This document shows positions 12,901-22,207 of a stretch of 60,000 bases of DNA, one piece after another; positions within the stretch are counted from its first letter, which is position 1; every line of letters begins with the position of its first letter. A program made the position numbers and the translations under genes. This stretch comes from Owenia fusiformis (Eukaryota; Annelida; Polychaeta; Sabellida; Oweniidae). The notes under the pieces were generated by a model. It was not told the origin of the DNA. It did no database searches and worked only from the letters and a program-made list of their open reading frames with translations. Location: the NCBI GenBank assembly GCA_903813345.2, contig CAIIXF020000007.1, positions 3,665,730 through 3,725,729 on the forward strand, in the 5' to 3' direction.

Positions 12901-15900
12901 TGCTAATCTAATCTAATATTTACAAAACTAGATAACGGCAACTCCGCGGAGTAGCAAATCCCAACGAACAAAATATCAATTACCGAATTCCAATCAATTA
13001 TACTCATTACTTTGGTTGAAAATGAAAAAATTAGATTTTAGAATTGCGAATTTCTGCAAAGCAACCATTTTGAATTTTCTGAGGTACAAATCTGAAAAAT
13101 AATACCATAATTGTGATCTACTCCAAAATTCCTTCAATTTGAGTATAATATAGCCATACTTTGAAGGGATCGAAAAATTATTGCGAAATCGTACATTAGA
13201 CGGCCATTTTGAATTTTACAAGGCTCGAATCAGAAAAAAGATACAATATTTGCAATCTACTCTTAATTGCCTTTCATTTGAGTATAATAAAGCTATACTT
13301 CAGAAATATCTAAAAATTAGCGAAAATTTCTGTTTTCCTGTCCCCCCATACATGGCCCCTGGGGGTCAGGATGAAAAACACGGAATATATGTGAAATAGA
13401 TAAATGTTGTGGATACACTACCAAAATTTCAAACAATAATATTAATTACTTTGGTTTAGAATGAAAAATTTATGATTTTTGCGAAAAAGTCCCGTCATTT
13501 TTAAAGCGGCGGCCATCTTGAAAAAATTTTTTTTTGCGTAATATTATTCACCAATATACATCTTTTCACTAAATATGAAGAAAATCTGTCAACTAGTATT
13601 TGAGTTATCTTCCGGACAGACGGACGGACTGACTGACTGACGGACAGACGGACGGACGGACGGAGGGCTTCACTATATCCCTAACGAACTTCGTTCGTTG
13701 GGATAATAAACATCTATGAATGATATCTCCCTATTAAGACAATATTGCTTTTTAAAATCTAAATCTAGTTCAATATCTATAAACAAAAAAACATACCATA
13801 TTTTGAATGGTAGGATCAGCCCCACATGCCAGTAAGTCTGTGACGTGACAAGCCTCATTTTGGATAGCGGTGATGTGGAGAGGTGTATTGCCATTCTGAA
13901 AAAATATTTTAAATTGATTAAGAAATTCTGTTAGCTTTCTTAGCTACATGGCCGTTTTTCAGGTACATGTAGTGAATTACTACTGATGGAAAGTTAAGGT
14001 AGTTATTTGCTTCATTCACTCATGTTGATATTCAACTTTTCACTGATCACTGATCCCCCGCCATCACTGATATCATATCGTACTACACATATGCACACCT
14101 GATTTATAATAGTACATGGACTTACCCTGTTCTGTGCATCTAAATTGACACCCAAGGCAATCAGCTTGTAGAAGGCATGGGGTTTATACATGCTGCATAC
14201 AAAATGAAGGTATGTCATACCTTTCTGAAAATACAGAGTACAGATTTTTTTAATTTACAAATTCTCTGTTTGAGTGTGTATGTCAATGATTGATGTGTAT
14301 AAAGTGTTGATTCACATGATTTGACAAACCACAAACAGACATAATGTCATTGTATTACTAAACATTGTATGAATAATCAAAATGTCAACTGCATGACTGA
14401 CAACAAACATTGTATGACTGAAGATCTTTGTTCCGTACCATCCAAACCACAAGCATTGAATGACTAACCACTGGGTAAAATGCAAAATTGATGACATCAA
14501 ACAAATCAATTGTATTGGACATCTCATTTGACTATACCAACATTTACATGATTACCAGACTTACTCTGTCTTTAAAGTGAATATCTTCTCCATTGGCGAC
14601 AAGCTTGTCAATTTCAGCATAGTCGTCTCTCAGTATAGCCTGTCCTATAGGCATCTGAAAGGAGAAGGAAGAATTAGCACATCACTTCATTTTACTCAAA
14701 AAATCTACAGTTCCTGATAAACATTGCACTCAGAGCTGTCAAGTGTCCCCCGAATGGCGGGATTATCCCGCGAATTTGGTAAAAATTGGGCTAATTCGCG
14801 TGTCCCGCAATGTCCCGCGAAGTCCCGCAAATGTGGCTTTGACCTCCGCGAATTTCCGAAATTGTTGCAATCCCCTACATGTATATTGTGATTATCTTAT
14901 CTTATATAAGAAGCTAAGTTTTTGCACTCTTGAGGAGTAAAGTTTACCTAATTTTAAGTACCTAGCATGCTGTTGTTTGGTATCAAAATAAAGAGGAAGG
15001 GTTCAACTTTCATTTTAATTACGAAAATAGGGATGTAGGTCACAAATAGTTCCAACGTTGGCCTTTTTACTACCCGTGTGGCCTTCATCTCCGAACTGAG
15101 CAAATGTTAGCAAACGCGAGTTACAATAAATGGACGCTGATATCTAGAAAGGGTTTGTAGAAAAAACCAGGTACCGGGTAGTAAATCCTGGGTTCAAACT
15201 TGGTACCCAGTACCCGTTCAAAAAAACGGGTACCCAAAAAACGAAAAATACGAATATATAACAAAATTAGATTATGAGAAAACGTGAAAGATTTGTTTTG
15301 AATTAACAAAAATGAATGTAACATCCTTCAAAATTGAGCTAGAAGCTTCAAATAAAAAGCAAATTTTAAGGCTCTTTTCTTCTTCTATCGTCATGGCCAT
15401 ATTTTCATTGGTTATGGGGGGGTGCGATCGCACCATCGCACCCTCTCCTGGCTACGCCTATGACATTGTAACTTAACACACGTCACCTCTCTGCTAAAGC
15501 AACGATAGCTATTTACAGATTTAAATCATAATCAAAACAATTCACGTAATAACATACGAACTATTGAAAATAGGGTAAGATTGATTTGTCTTGTTATTCA
15601 AATCGTCTTACAATGTCATTGGCGTAGCCAGGAGGGGGTGCAATCGCACCTCCCCCCCTTCATTACCAATGGAAATATGACCATGATGATAGAGGAAGAA
15701 AAGAGCCTTAAAATGCTTTCATTTGAAGCTTCTAGCTCAATTGTGAAGGAAGTTACTTAAATTTTTGTAAATTCAAAACAAATCTTACACGTTTTCTAAT
15801 GATCTAATTATGTTGCATATTCGTATATTTCGTTCTTTGGGTACCCGGTTTTTTCGACCGGGTAACAAGTTTGAACCCAGCATGGAGGATTTACTAACCG

Positions 15901-17327
15901 GTACCCGTTTTTTTTTACAAACCCTATCTAGAAAAGTAACCTCATTCCCTATAATTTGATGTAGATTAATTGAACCCCTTTATCATGGGCTTTCAATTGA
16001 AAGCCCATGCCTACAGTATATGAATAGGTACATTTTAATATATAACATTATGGGGGTAAGCGTTTCATAGTTGGTCACGACGCAAGAAGTGCAAAGTATT
16101 GTTCCCAATTTTTGAATTTCGTGTTAGATTACGGTACTCACACCTGAAGCATGGTTTTTGTTTTTGATAAATTACAATAAAGTTTAACAATATTCCTATG
16201 TGTATTTTGTGAAATTGTGTTGACGTTTATTTAAGTTACAATGTAACGGTGCATTACATTTGATTAATCAGTATCTGAAAGTTTGATTTAAGTACTTTTA
16301 CACGCTTTTACATTATTAGTCCCAATCACGCAAATCCCTTGAATGTCCGGGGACATCCTGCAAATTTAGGTGGATGTCCCGCGAAATCCCGCAAATTTAG
16401 GGCACTTTGTCTAAAAAATATGTCCCTCTATGAAGTTTTTGGTGGTAAACCAGTTAACTGTCCCGCAATTAGGGTGTTTGTCCCTCGAATGGTCCCGCGA
16501 AATCCCGCGAATTTGATAAAAAAAATTTGGCCTATAAGCGCAATCACGCATATCCCTTAAATGTCCCGCGAAATCCCGTGAATTTAGTAGATGTCCCGCA
16601 AAATCCCGCGAATTTTGGGCACTGGGTCTAAAAAATCTGTCCCGCGAGAAAATCTTTGGGGGTTGACAGTACTGTTGCACTTAACCTCAAAACATCAATA
16701 TTTTGCTCATACGAGAGTGTTTCATGGCCATATAAAATGAAGTGTAATTTCACCTGCCTATTTTTACATAAATTTCTATACCCAAGATCAAGACCACTTT
16801 CATCCAAGTCAATTTCACCTTCATAACATAGTAATAAGTAACAACAAACATCGGGATATTACTATTTTACTCATTTATTCCAATTATAGTTACTCATATA
16901 CATATGTGTAGACACATGAGATAACCCCAAATAACCATCCTGGCATAGCCATTTTAATCCCTCATTGTTCAGTCATTCATGAAAGAAAAGGTGGCACAAA
17001 ACCAATTCTGGCATGGTCACTTAAATCCGTTAGAACTCAGTCATCTGTGAAGGAAAATAGACAACCCTGGTATCATAAGAAAGAGGACATCATAACCTAT
17101 CGGATAGTAGCTGTGAATTTTCCTATTATTATTCATATTTGAAAAATAAGCAATTAAATCCTGGTTTCCTTTTTTGAGACACCCTGTAGATAAATGGCAA
17201 TCCACATGTTCATAGGTGGAATGGAAATATGTAGTGACTAATATGTCATTGCATTGACATCAGAGAGTCAATAAAAGATATATATATAAATACTTACTTT
17301 TTCAACATCCCACATTTGTCCAGCCAT
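1..17327 (-). CDS. Ankyrin-repeat protein, 11 coding exons, 3' end beyond left edge
   Basis: Minus-strand gene rebuilt from exons 17327-17298, 14654-14565, 14224-14126, 13895-13797, 4781-4626, 4524-4441, 3577-3488, 3049-2927, 2516-2384, 1760-1612 and 993-1. All junctions are GT-AG and the phases agree, giving 682 codons with no stop up to base 1. Repeats show ankyrin signatures such as NGNTPLHITA, EGRTPSQSAVHEGHSDI, KAGRTPLMKAIMYERADI and NRGRYPLHYASA. No membrane segment or catalytic domain is visible, so a protein-binding scaffold role is likely but unproven. I chose the ATG at 17327 because it sits in ACACCATGG, a strong initiation context; the frame is open upstream to the acceptor at 17400, so a longer N-terminus is possible. 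The intron 4782-13796 holds an antisense fucosyltransferase gene. I cannot assign a named family; partner and location in the cell are unknown. Confidence 0.9.
994..1611 (-). other. Ankyrin gene introns 994-1611 and nearby 1761-2383, 2517-2926
   Basis: These AT-rich introns hold no gene or repeat that I recognise; GT-AG ends are the only signals. Confidence 0.6.
1612..1760 (-). CDS. Ankyrin gene exon
   Basis: 149 bp, acceptor ATTTGCAG, donor GTAGGT. Encodes RSLGQTPMPLVEHFMKQGLD and a following helix pair ending IIRCIDM. The split Asp codon joins to the previous exon and the exit phase is 0. Confidence 0.88.
2384..2516 (-). CDS. Ankyrin gene exon
   Basis: 133 bp between TTTCACAG and GTAAGA. 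Encodes APLYFEVLKKPHGIDPKIVD and NCDFTLRDENGRNVLMYSL; it leaves one base to complete the Asp codon of the next exon. Confidence 0.88.
2927..3049 (-). CDS. Ankyrin gene exon
   Basis: 123 bp, phase 0 at both ends. Encodes a clear ankyrin repeat, SHILQYAIELNNHAMVKRLL followed by DHNADVNTIVDIKDYVK. Confidence 0.9.
3050..3487. repeat. Intron with C tract and a diverged TGTCACCAC-family element
   Basis: A run of about 18 C lies at 3092-3110. Bases 3184-3303 begin GGCATTAACATG, continue with TGTCACCACCTGCCATTTG and a CCAAACG...AACACCAACC middle, and end with ATATGTCACCACTTATGG. They match copies at 31121-31310, 39180-39280 and the ends of 52020-54030. Confidence 0.55.
3488..3577 (-). CDS. Ankyrin gene exon
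   Basis: 90 bp, phase 0 at both ends, acceptor CATTACAG. Encodes SVIYGVLEGNISKMDWGLE and a short tail ending FLKQ. Confidence 0.85.
4184..4337. mobile_element. Short MITE with GGATC(T/C) inverted ends
   Basis: Left end AGCGGATCTAGACGG and right end CCTGGATCCGCCCCTG are inverted, about 150 bp apart, with a C10+ run inside and TATA-rich flanks. Non-coding. Confidence 0.5.
4441..4524 (-). CDS. Ankyrin gene exon
   Basis: 84 bp, phase 0 at both ends. Encodes the repeat EGRTPSQSAVHEGHSDIFTL followed by IEQHKPTM. Confidence 0.88.
4626..4781 (-). CDS. Ankyrin gene exon
   Basis: 156 bp, phase 0 at both ends. A charged linker (MHKTAEQTGSENKFWRELYM) leads into a repeat, GLYQAIGRNDIDRVREILQL. Its upstream intron is about 9 kb and hosts the fucosyltransferase gene. 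Confidence 0.88.
4782..7684. other. Left part of the 9-kb ankyrin intron
   Basis: No exon is supportable here. Only small local duplications are seen, for example GGTCTTTGGTCTTTGGG copies near 6630-6660 and AAGGAAATGTATTTTTAT twice near 6357-6390. Confidence 0.5.
7685..8013 (+). CDS. FUT8-like gene exon 1
   Basis: Encodes the cytoplasmic tail, membrane anchor (FQTLAIGGAVCIVCLILHI) and stem helix. The ATG at 7677 is out of frame and stops after five codons; 7685 starts the long frame. Donor GTAAGT at 8014. Confidence 0.85.
7685..9447 (+). CDS. FUT8-like alpha-1,6-fucosyltransferase (GT23), two exons
   Basis: Exons 7685-8013 and 8481-9447 join in phase (431 aa). A hydrophobic segment at about residues 10-32 after a short N-terminus gives a type II Golgi membrane topology. 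A charged helix (about 50-70) follows, then a FUT8-like Cys region (PGNCTSAKYLLCEW) and the catalytic fold. GLHIRRGDKV (266-275) matches the FUT8 HVRRTDKV donor-binding motif, FLATDD (312-317) matches its FLATDD loop, and GTFSSNLGR (364-372) matches TFSSQVCR. The family transfers fucose from GDP-fucose to the N-glycan core. The protein is shorter than vertebrate FUT8 (about 575 aa) and lacks the C-terminal SH3 domain; Asn replaces Gln in the TFSSQ motif. It lies antisense inside the ankyrin gene's intron. Acceptor specificity is inferred only from the family. Confidence 0.88.
8481..9447 (+). CDS. FUT8-like gene exon 2, whole catalytic domain
   Basis: Starts after TCATTTCCAG and completes a Lys codon. 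It holds the entire GT23 fold without further introns and ends TAA at 9445-9447. A possible ATTAAA polyadenylation signal follows at about 9461. Confidence 0.9.
9448..10169. repeat. FUT8-like 3' flank with a diverged direct duplication
   Basis: Sequence around 9960-10080 (ACAAGATTTTAG...TTTACCTAGAAT.CCAAAAA...AGATGAATTCCTTA) recurs at 10120-11025, interrupted there by the 766-bp element at 10170. No gene seen. Confidence 0.45.
10170..10935. mobile_element. TIR element with 9-bp target duplication AGCGTTTAC
   Basis: The 9-mer AGCGTTTAC occurs at 10161-10169 and 10936-10944. Ends are inverted: TGAACTCCCATGCAGTG and the complement of CACTGCACGGGAGTTTG. Subterminal hairpins GCAGTG...CACTGC lie at both ends. 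A 9-bp duplication is typical of Mutator-like elements; no transposase is seen, so it would be non-autonomous. Confidence 0.65.
11170..11459. mobile_element. MITE-like repeat, copy A (AATCCCATCGAAC ends)
   Basis: AATCCCATCGAAC at 11198-11210 is inverted at 11445-11456 (GTTCGATGGGAT). The 3' end has CGGACGG and CTATATCCCT before a CGAACTTCGTTCG hairpin. Same family as 12928-13707. Confidence 0.6.
11460..12927. other. AT-rich spacer in ankyrin intron
   Basis: Contains TTTGATAT-rich low-complexity DNA near 11770-11990 and a bare 3' end of the same MITE family (TTTGTTCGATGGGATAAT) at about 12879-12896. No gene seen. Confidence 0.5.
12928..13707. mobile_element. MITE-like repeat, copy B (AATCCCAACGAAC ends)
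   Basis: AATCCCAACGAAC at 12957-12969 is inverted at 13693-13704 (GTTCGTTGGGAT). It carries GGAC microsatellite (13615-13665) and CTATATCCCT at its 3' end, like copy A. Confidence 0.65.
13797..13895 (-). CDS. Ankyrin gene exon, one repeat
   Basis: 99 bp = 33 codons, phase 0 at both ends: exactly one consensus-length ankyrin repeat, NGNTPLHITAIQNEACHVTD then LLACGADPTIQNM. Confidence 0.92.
14126..14224 (-). CDS. Ankyrin gene exon, one repeat
   Basis: 99 bp = 33 codons, phase 0 at both ends: one repeat, KGMTYLHFVCSMYKPHAFYK then LIALGVNLDAQNR. Confidence 0.92.
14565..14654 (-). CDS. Ankyrin gene exon, first repeat
   Basis: 90 bp, phase 0 at both ends. Encodes MPIGQAILRDDYAEIDKLVA then NGEDIHFKDR, a capping-type first repeat. 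Confidence 0.88.
14731..16674. mobile_element. 1.9-kb TIR element, TCCCGCGAAT-rich ends, 7-bp target duplication
   Basis: TTGCACT flanks the element at 14724-14730 and 16675-16681. Ends CAGAGCTGTCAAGTGTCCCC and the complement of GGGGGTTGACAGTACTG are imperfect inverted repeats. Both subterminal zones (14745-14850; 16335-16645) are dense in TCCCGCGAAT-like words. It lies in an ankyrin-gene intron and has a second element inserted in its middle. No transposase ORF. Confidence 0.65.
15150..15925. mobile_element. hAT-like foldback nested in 14731-16674
   Basis: An 8-bp duplication, ATCTAGAA, flanks it at 15142-15149 and 15926-15933, and its ends are AGGGTTTGTA/TACAAACCCT. Arms of about 320 bp (15150-15475 and 15606-15925) are inverted copies, both with GGTACCCG-type blocks and GGCGTAGCCAGGAG-type words. 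8-bp duplications are the hAT hallmark. Confidence 0.75.
16675..17297. other. Ankyrin gene intron, unremarkable
   Basis: I see no gene, repeat or motif of note here. Confidence 0.5.
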
Positions 17328-17399
17328 GGTGTATGCTGTATTCTCCCAACCTTTATTCACAGGTACATATAATCTATGTGTATCTTCAACTGCTGGTAT
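17298..17399 (-). CDS. Ankyrin gene exon with probable start codon
   Basis: 102 bp between the acceptor at 17400-17401 and donor GTAAGT. All 34 codons are open (IPAVEDTHRLYV...MAGQMWDVEK). The Met codon at 17327-17325 has context ACACCATGGCT and is my preferred start. If so, the first 72 bp are 5' UTR, fitting a non-coding first exon near 20.4 kb. Confidence 0.8.
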
Positions 17400-18703
17400 C
17401 TATAATCAAAAACAGAAATTATGCTATGCATGGTCTACATAAAAGATGTTATTTATGTTAAGTTACATGTGGCTTGTTGAGGCTGGCATGCAGTTTATCA
17501 GAATCAAAAGTCGCCAAAATTTTATTTTCTAGGTTCTACTAAGTTTAGTTGGCCACTATTATACACTCTCATTTATGTACCTGGGAATTTTGGGACTTTA
17601 AATTTATTAATTTTTCTCAGTTTTCTGCATATTCATACTGCTTCAAACTCAGACAAAAACAAAACTCTGTCAATCTCATTAGGGCCATCTAGACTGGGTT
17701 TACAGTCAGCAACATATATCCAATGTATTGTACTGAATAGCATACATACAATGTTGAGGATAGAATTATCAATAGATGGTGCTTACTGTGTCTAAGTATA
17801 GTCAGAAGTCTAGTCTGCATGTAGTTCAACAAATTAAACCCAAAATCTGGATTGATTTTGGTTTAACTTCCTTGCGATACATTCATTCTAGGAAACTTTG
17901 GATTGGTTGAAACCTGAGTTACCCTCTGTATTCTGTAAAATACGACAGCTACTTGATAGTAATACAGAAACACCTACCATCAATAGATTCCACTAACATT
18001 TTAGCATTAAATGTTCATTTTTAGAGTAAATATGGCTATTCTGATCGGTTTCTAAAGTGTATTTTCCCAAGGATTAATACAAGACCCTGACTGATGCCTA
18101 TAATCTTATAATGTACGCAGAAAACACATATTAATGTATTTATTATATCCAAATTGCAAAGTATACCAGGTTGTTTACATTGCTCCAGTTTTGTTGAGTG
18201 AAGTGACAGCAGCTTTATTTTGATGTACATGCGGACATTTAGATTACGGAGCCATTTCTGATTATGCAAGAGTAGAGTCATATCCATCATTCATTTTGGA
18301 ATTTAGATATGAATTGTCCATGTCTCTGTGCACAGTTAAGGAAGTCTTTTTCATAGGCGCATGCTCAAAAATCCAAACTCAAAAAAATCTCACTCAGAGT
18401 GCAATGTGCGCATACATGCTCAAAATCAAAACTTCGGGAATTTATAAGAAGTAAGTCAGTTTTACATTTCATTTTATATCTCTTGGATGTCTATGTCTCT
18501 GCAAAAGGCTAATAAGCCCACATAAAGCAGATATATAATTTAACAGTGATAGAATTTGAATAGAATATAATTTAAAACATTAACATTTAAAAATAGATCT
18601 ATTGTTTACAACTCATTCTAAAATTGAAAGGAACCTTCCCAGTTTGCCCCTGTACCCCCTAGGAAGTCCCTTTATGTTGAAATACCCTGGGGCGACTAAC
18701 AGG

Positions 18704-19021
18704 CCCGGGGGGTTCACTCCCAATAATTTGGGTAGGTATGTGAAGCATGGCCAATTTTGGCTTTGAGCTTAAAACATGGAAATTGGCCAATCTGAGAGGA
18801 AAAAAACATGGAAAATTTCCTAAAACCGTACCTTTTTTAAGTCAAAATTCAGTAAAAAATTGTATTATATTTTGTCTAATCAGTTGCTGAAGCCTGAAAC
18901 AAACCGCTGGAAAAGTTGATTTTTTTTTTGAGAGGAAATTGACGTGGAAAAAATCCTCAAAAAGGGGGTCTTTTGGGCGGCACATGGGTATTAAGAAGTA
19001 TATTGGACTGAACCCCCCAGG
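18704..19021. mobile_element. MITE with CCCGGGGGGTTCA ends
   Basis: CCCGGGGGGTTCACTCC (18704-18720) is inverted at 19005-19021 (GGACTGAACCCCCCAGG). The 318 bp between are non-coding. Target duplication is not clear. Confidence 0.55.
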
Positions 19022-19168
19022 TTGTCAGGCTACCATGTCACCAGATAGAGTGTTCCATTTAGCTATTGTCTTAGGGAAATGGCTAAATTTGTATGCGTCG
19101 GTTCTAGTTGAAGTTTGTATGAGCTTAGAAGGATGATACAACCTAGTGTTAGTATAGACGGTGAACAC

Positions 19169-19625
19169 TAGTGTTGTCGCGATGTGCCATAATCGTACAT
19201 CGATGCATCGGCAATTTTCAGTAGTAAACATTGATGCACATCGCGATGTACATTGAGAAAAAGTTCGAGAAAAGTGCACTGAAATACCGAACGCTAATGC
19301 ACTAAAATATCGAACAGAACAAATTAATAAGAGTACGCTGGTACATCCGGGAACATAGTAACGGTGAAATGAAAGTAAAGTAATTTTTTTTAGATTAATG
19401 GTTCATTTCGACTAGCTAAAACAGTTTTAAAGCGAAAGAATATCAGAAAACATTTGAAAATGAAATAAGACATGAAAAAAGGTAAGCAATTTGCGTCAAA
19501 ATAAGATAAGAAAGGGCGATTTTTAGCAAATTAAATTTTTTTAAAAACATCGATGTTTTGTTTCAGACATCGATGCATCGCCAGAACCAGCTATCGCGAT
19601 GTATCGATTAATCGCGACAACACTA
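19169..19625. mobile_element. hAT-type MITE, 8-bp target duplication GTGAACAC
   Basis: GTGAACAC is present at 19161-19168 and 19626-19633. The ends TAGTGTTGTCGCGAT and ATCGCGACAACACTA are perfect 15-bp inverted repeats, and subterminal CATCGATGCATCG words occur on both sides. 457 bp, no ORF. Confidence 0.85.
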
Positions 19626-19633
19626 GTGAACAC

Positions 19634-20339
19634 TGCCTCTAATGCGTTGGATTGTCGTATGGACTTGCATCCATGGGCCAACACGATCCTCAGAGACCCA
19701 GAGGGTGCATGAATGCACCTACTGTTGGTAATGGTTTTGATCTATTGGCGGAAGTATGGAGGCACGTTGATGGCTCGCTAGGTTCTACTTTCCTATGCAA
19801 AAAAGGAAAACTCTAGCAGCCTCTCTACGCTCCTTCAGTGACTCCCACTGTAGGTACGAAATATTTTGAGGAAAATGCGTGCCATATACAGTATCCGCTT
19901 GAAAAGTCAGAACGAGATGCTAAGGTTTTTTTCGGCGTTCAGTTTGGTGCTGTCACTTTTTCGAAGTTTTTCTCCAGGAATATTTTTGCTTGACAATAAT
20001 CAGGTAAAATGCATATTAGCGTGACACGCAAAAAAACTGGTGTGACTTCATATTTTCCAGCAAATGCGTGAAAAATACGCAAATTGTGGGACAGTTGAAC
20101 GGCCACAAATTCCACAATATTTGTACATTCCGGGACGGAGAAAATAGAGTACTCAATTCACTGAGGTAAGAATTTATGACATATGTGACAGAATGTCTTT
20201 TTCATAGTGTTAGACTATTCATTATTTGTGTTCACCACTTTAAATCATGAAATTTTTACAAGATATTTTGAATTGACTGAGTTAGTTCTAAAATGTAGTT
20301 GTAAATATTGCAAAACTGTGGATCAAACATTTACTTAAT
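19634..20339. other. Spacer upstream of the ankyrin gene
   Basis: Bases 19640-20110 include GC-richer DNA with GCTCC and TTTTTTCGGCGTTC words that loosely recall the inside of the 10170-10935 element, perhaps an old relative. No gene seen. Confidence 0.35.
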
Positions 20340-20490
20340 GTATCAGAAGCATAAAGTGATACTTACCAAAGATTTTCCATGACCATACTTCGCTGAATAA
20401 AGCTACAAATGAAGATATGCGGGTGGAATGTTTTATTTGGAAAAATACCGGAAGTACGATCAAAGAGCTCTTTAGCTTAGAGGTGAGAAA
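20340..20490. promoter_or_regulatory. Candidate bidirectional promoter with two non-coding first exons
   Basis: On the minus strand a donor TTTG|GTAAGT begins at 20366. On the plus strand a donor AGAG|GTGAG begins at 20483. Between them lies CCGGAAGT (20448-20455), the ETS/GABP consensus common in promoters of nuclear genes for mitochondrial proteins. The ankyrin gene (minus) and TACO1 (plus) each begin with an exon preceded by an acceptor (17400; about 22186), so both need an upstream exon. The minus candidate carries a short uORF (MVMENL, stop formed at the junction). Transcription start sites are not visible. Confidence 0.35.
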
Positions 20491-21071
20491 TTTAGAAAAA
20501 ATTCTTACTCTGGTTCGGCGTCATTTTAGTTGTTATCTAGTCATCGTGTGAATAAACACTAAACCTGTTTGACCTTAATTGTACATTGTATGTATTTCTT
20601 TCTTTTTAATACTTTGTTTTTATTATTTATGTTGAGATTTGTCTATGATATTTGTTTTTATTCAAGGTCCATTTTTGATGGGTGATAATACATGTGCACC
20701 TGTAAGTGTGCACTTATGTAGCCCCGTGTCTGAACCGAATCTACTGGAAAGGTCACTGGATATAGGGTTTTGAATTTTTTGTAAGATGTTTCATGGGCTT
20801 TCAACAGAAGGGGAGCTTGAGAATGAAGAACTGAAAGGGAAATGGTCCTATCATTCCACAGTTACTCAAGAAAACTACTGTCAATTTCAAATATGATAAC
20901 TTCAACTTAGTTTTAGTGTATGACACCAAATATCAACCTTTCTTGTAGAATTTAGTAGTGTTTGATATTTCTCAAACTCCGAACATGACCACTTGGACGT
21001 AGATATGTAGATGTAAATGTCATCCTAATTATCGCACAGTTGTGTTTGGATTGTCATTACGTGGTACTTAA

Positions 21072-21481
21072 GGTCAGGGTGCATGATGGGAAATTTTCTG
21101 CATTCCTCAATTGAGTCACATGTTATTTTTCAAACAAGAATCACTCCTTCCCTTCATTGATATCTTTCAGTTGTGCACAAAGAGTGCACTTATGTGCCTA
21201 GAAAAGACTTGTGAGAAGAATATTTTGATAAAGTGTATAAAAAACAAGAAAATTCAGTGAAAAAATCAGAAAATTTTCAGAAATTTTTTTCACTGAATTT
21301 TCTCATTTTTTATACATTTTACAAAACAAACCTTCTCACAAGGCTTTTCTAGGCACAGAAGTGCACTCTTTGTGCAAACTTGGAAGATGTAGACAATGTG
21401 GAGAAGGGGTTATTCATGTTTGAAAAATAACATGTGACTCAATTGAGGAATGCAGAAAATTTCCCAACATGCACCCTGTCC
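21072..21481. mobile_element. Foldback MITE flanked by TTAA
   Basis: TTAA at 21068-21071 and 21482-21485 flanks inverted ends GGTCAGGGTGCATG / CATGCACCCTGTCC. The arms stay complementary for about 190 bp, closing at an AATTTTC/GAAAATT core near 21275. TTAA target sites are the piggyBac hallmark. No ORF. Confidence 0.8.
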
Positions 21482-21489
21482 TTAATACA

Positions 21490-22207
21490 TTTCATTGTTT
21501 GAAATGGATACATACATATGCTATAATCATTTTACTATCAGTTTTAGTGATAACTATCAACAAAATATAAGTTATTCTCTTACTTTTATGACTTTTATGT
21601 CTTTATTTAGAGGGGGTCAAACTTTAACAGACAAATTTCACTTTTTGCACATATCATTAACAATAGCGGAAATAAACAATTTTTAAAGATTGAAGTGATA
21701 TTTGTATATATATGGATAAATCATTAAGATTGGGAGTATTTAGGTATTGAGCTGGTGTTATTACACTGGTTTAAAAGAGCTGGTGGCACATTTTAGTTAT
21801 TTATGACAATCATGCGATAATTAGGACCATGTAGTAATTGACCAATTCAGCATTTCTCCTAATCAATATGTTTTTGCCATTCATATTTTTGTTGTCTAAA
21901 AAGACGTCACAATTTATATGATTTTTGATGAGATATTACAGCATGTTGTAACCATTTGATTCATTAAAAATATAATAAAGGTGCTTCATACTCACTTTCC
22001 ATGATTAATAGGTGGTGTAAGGCATAGACCAAATGTCAATATAATGTTTAGAAATCAACTGAAGTCAAACAGTAAGGTGAAATAACATTGTATAATGAAT
22101 GTAAATATCTATCATGAAAGCAGATTTACACACAGTATTGAGGATATACAGTATGGCATTGTTAATCATGTTTCATCTTATTCCAGAGTTATTATCATTG
22201 AAGGACA
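21490..22207 (+). other. TACO1 upstream region
   Basis: AT-rich. TTCATCTTATTCCAG ending at about 22186 looks like an acceptor 22 bp before the TACO1 start codon, implying a spliced 5' UTR. No promoter motif seen in this stretch. Confidence 0.4.

Noticed and set aside
16339-16680. ORFs with repeated NSRDFAGHL or NVPRSPANV motifs
   Set aside because: Translations of TCCCGCGAAT-like words in the end of the 14731-16674 transposon.
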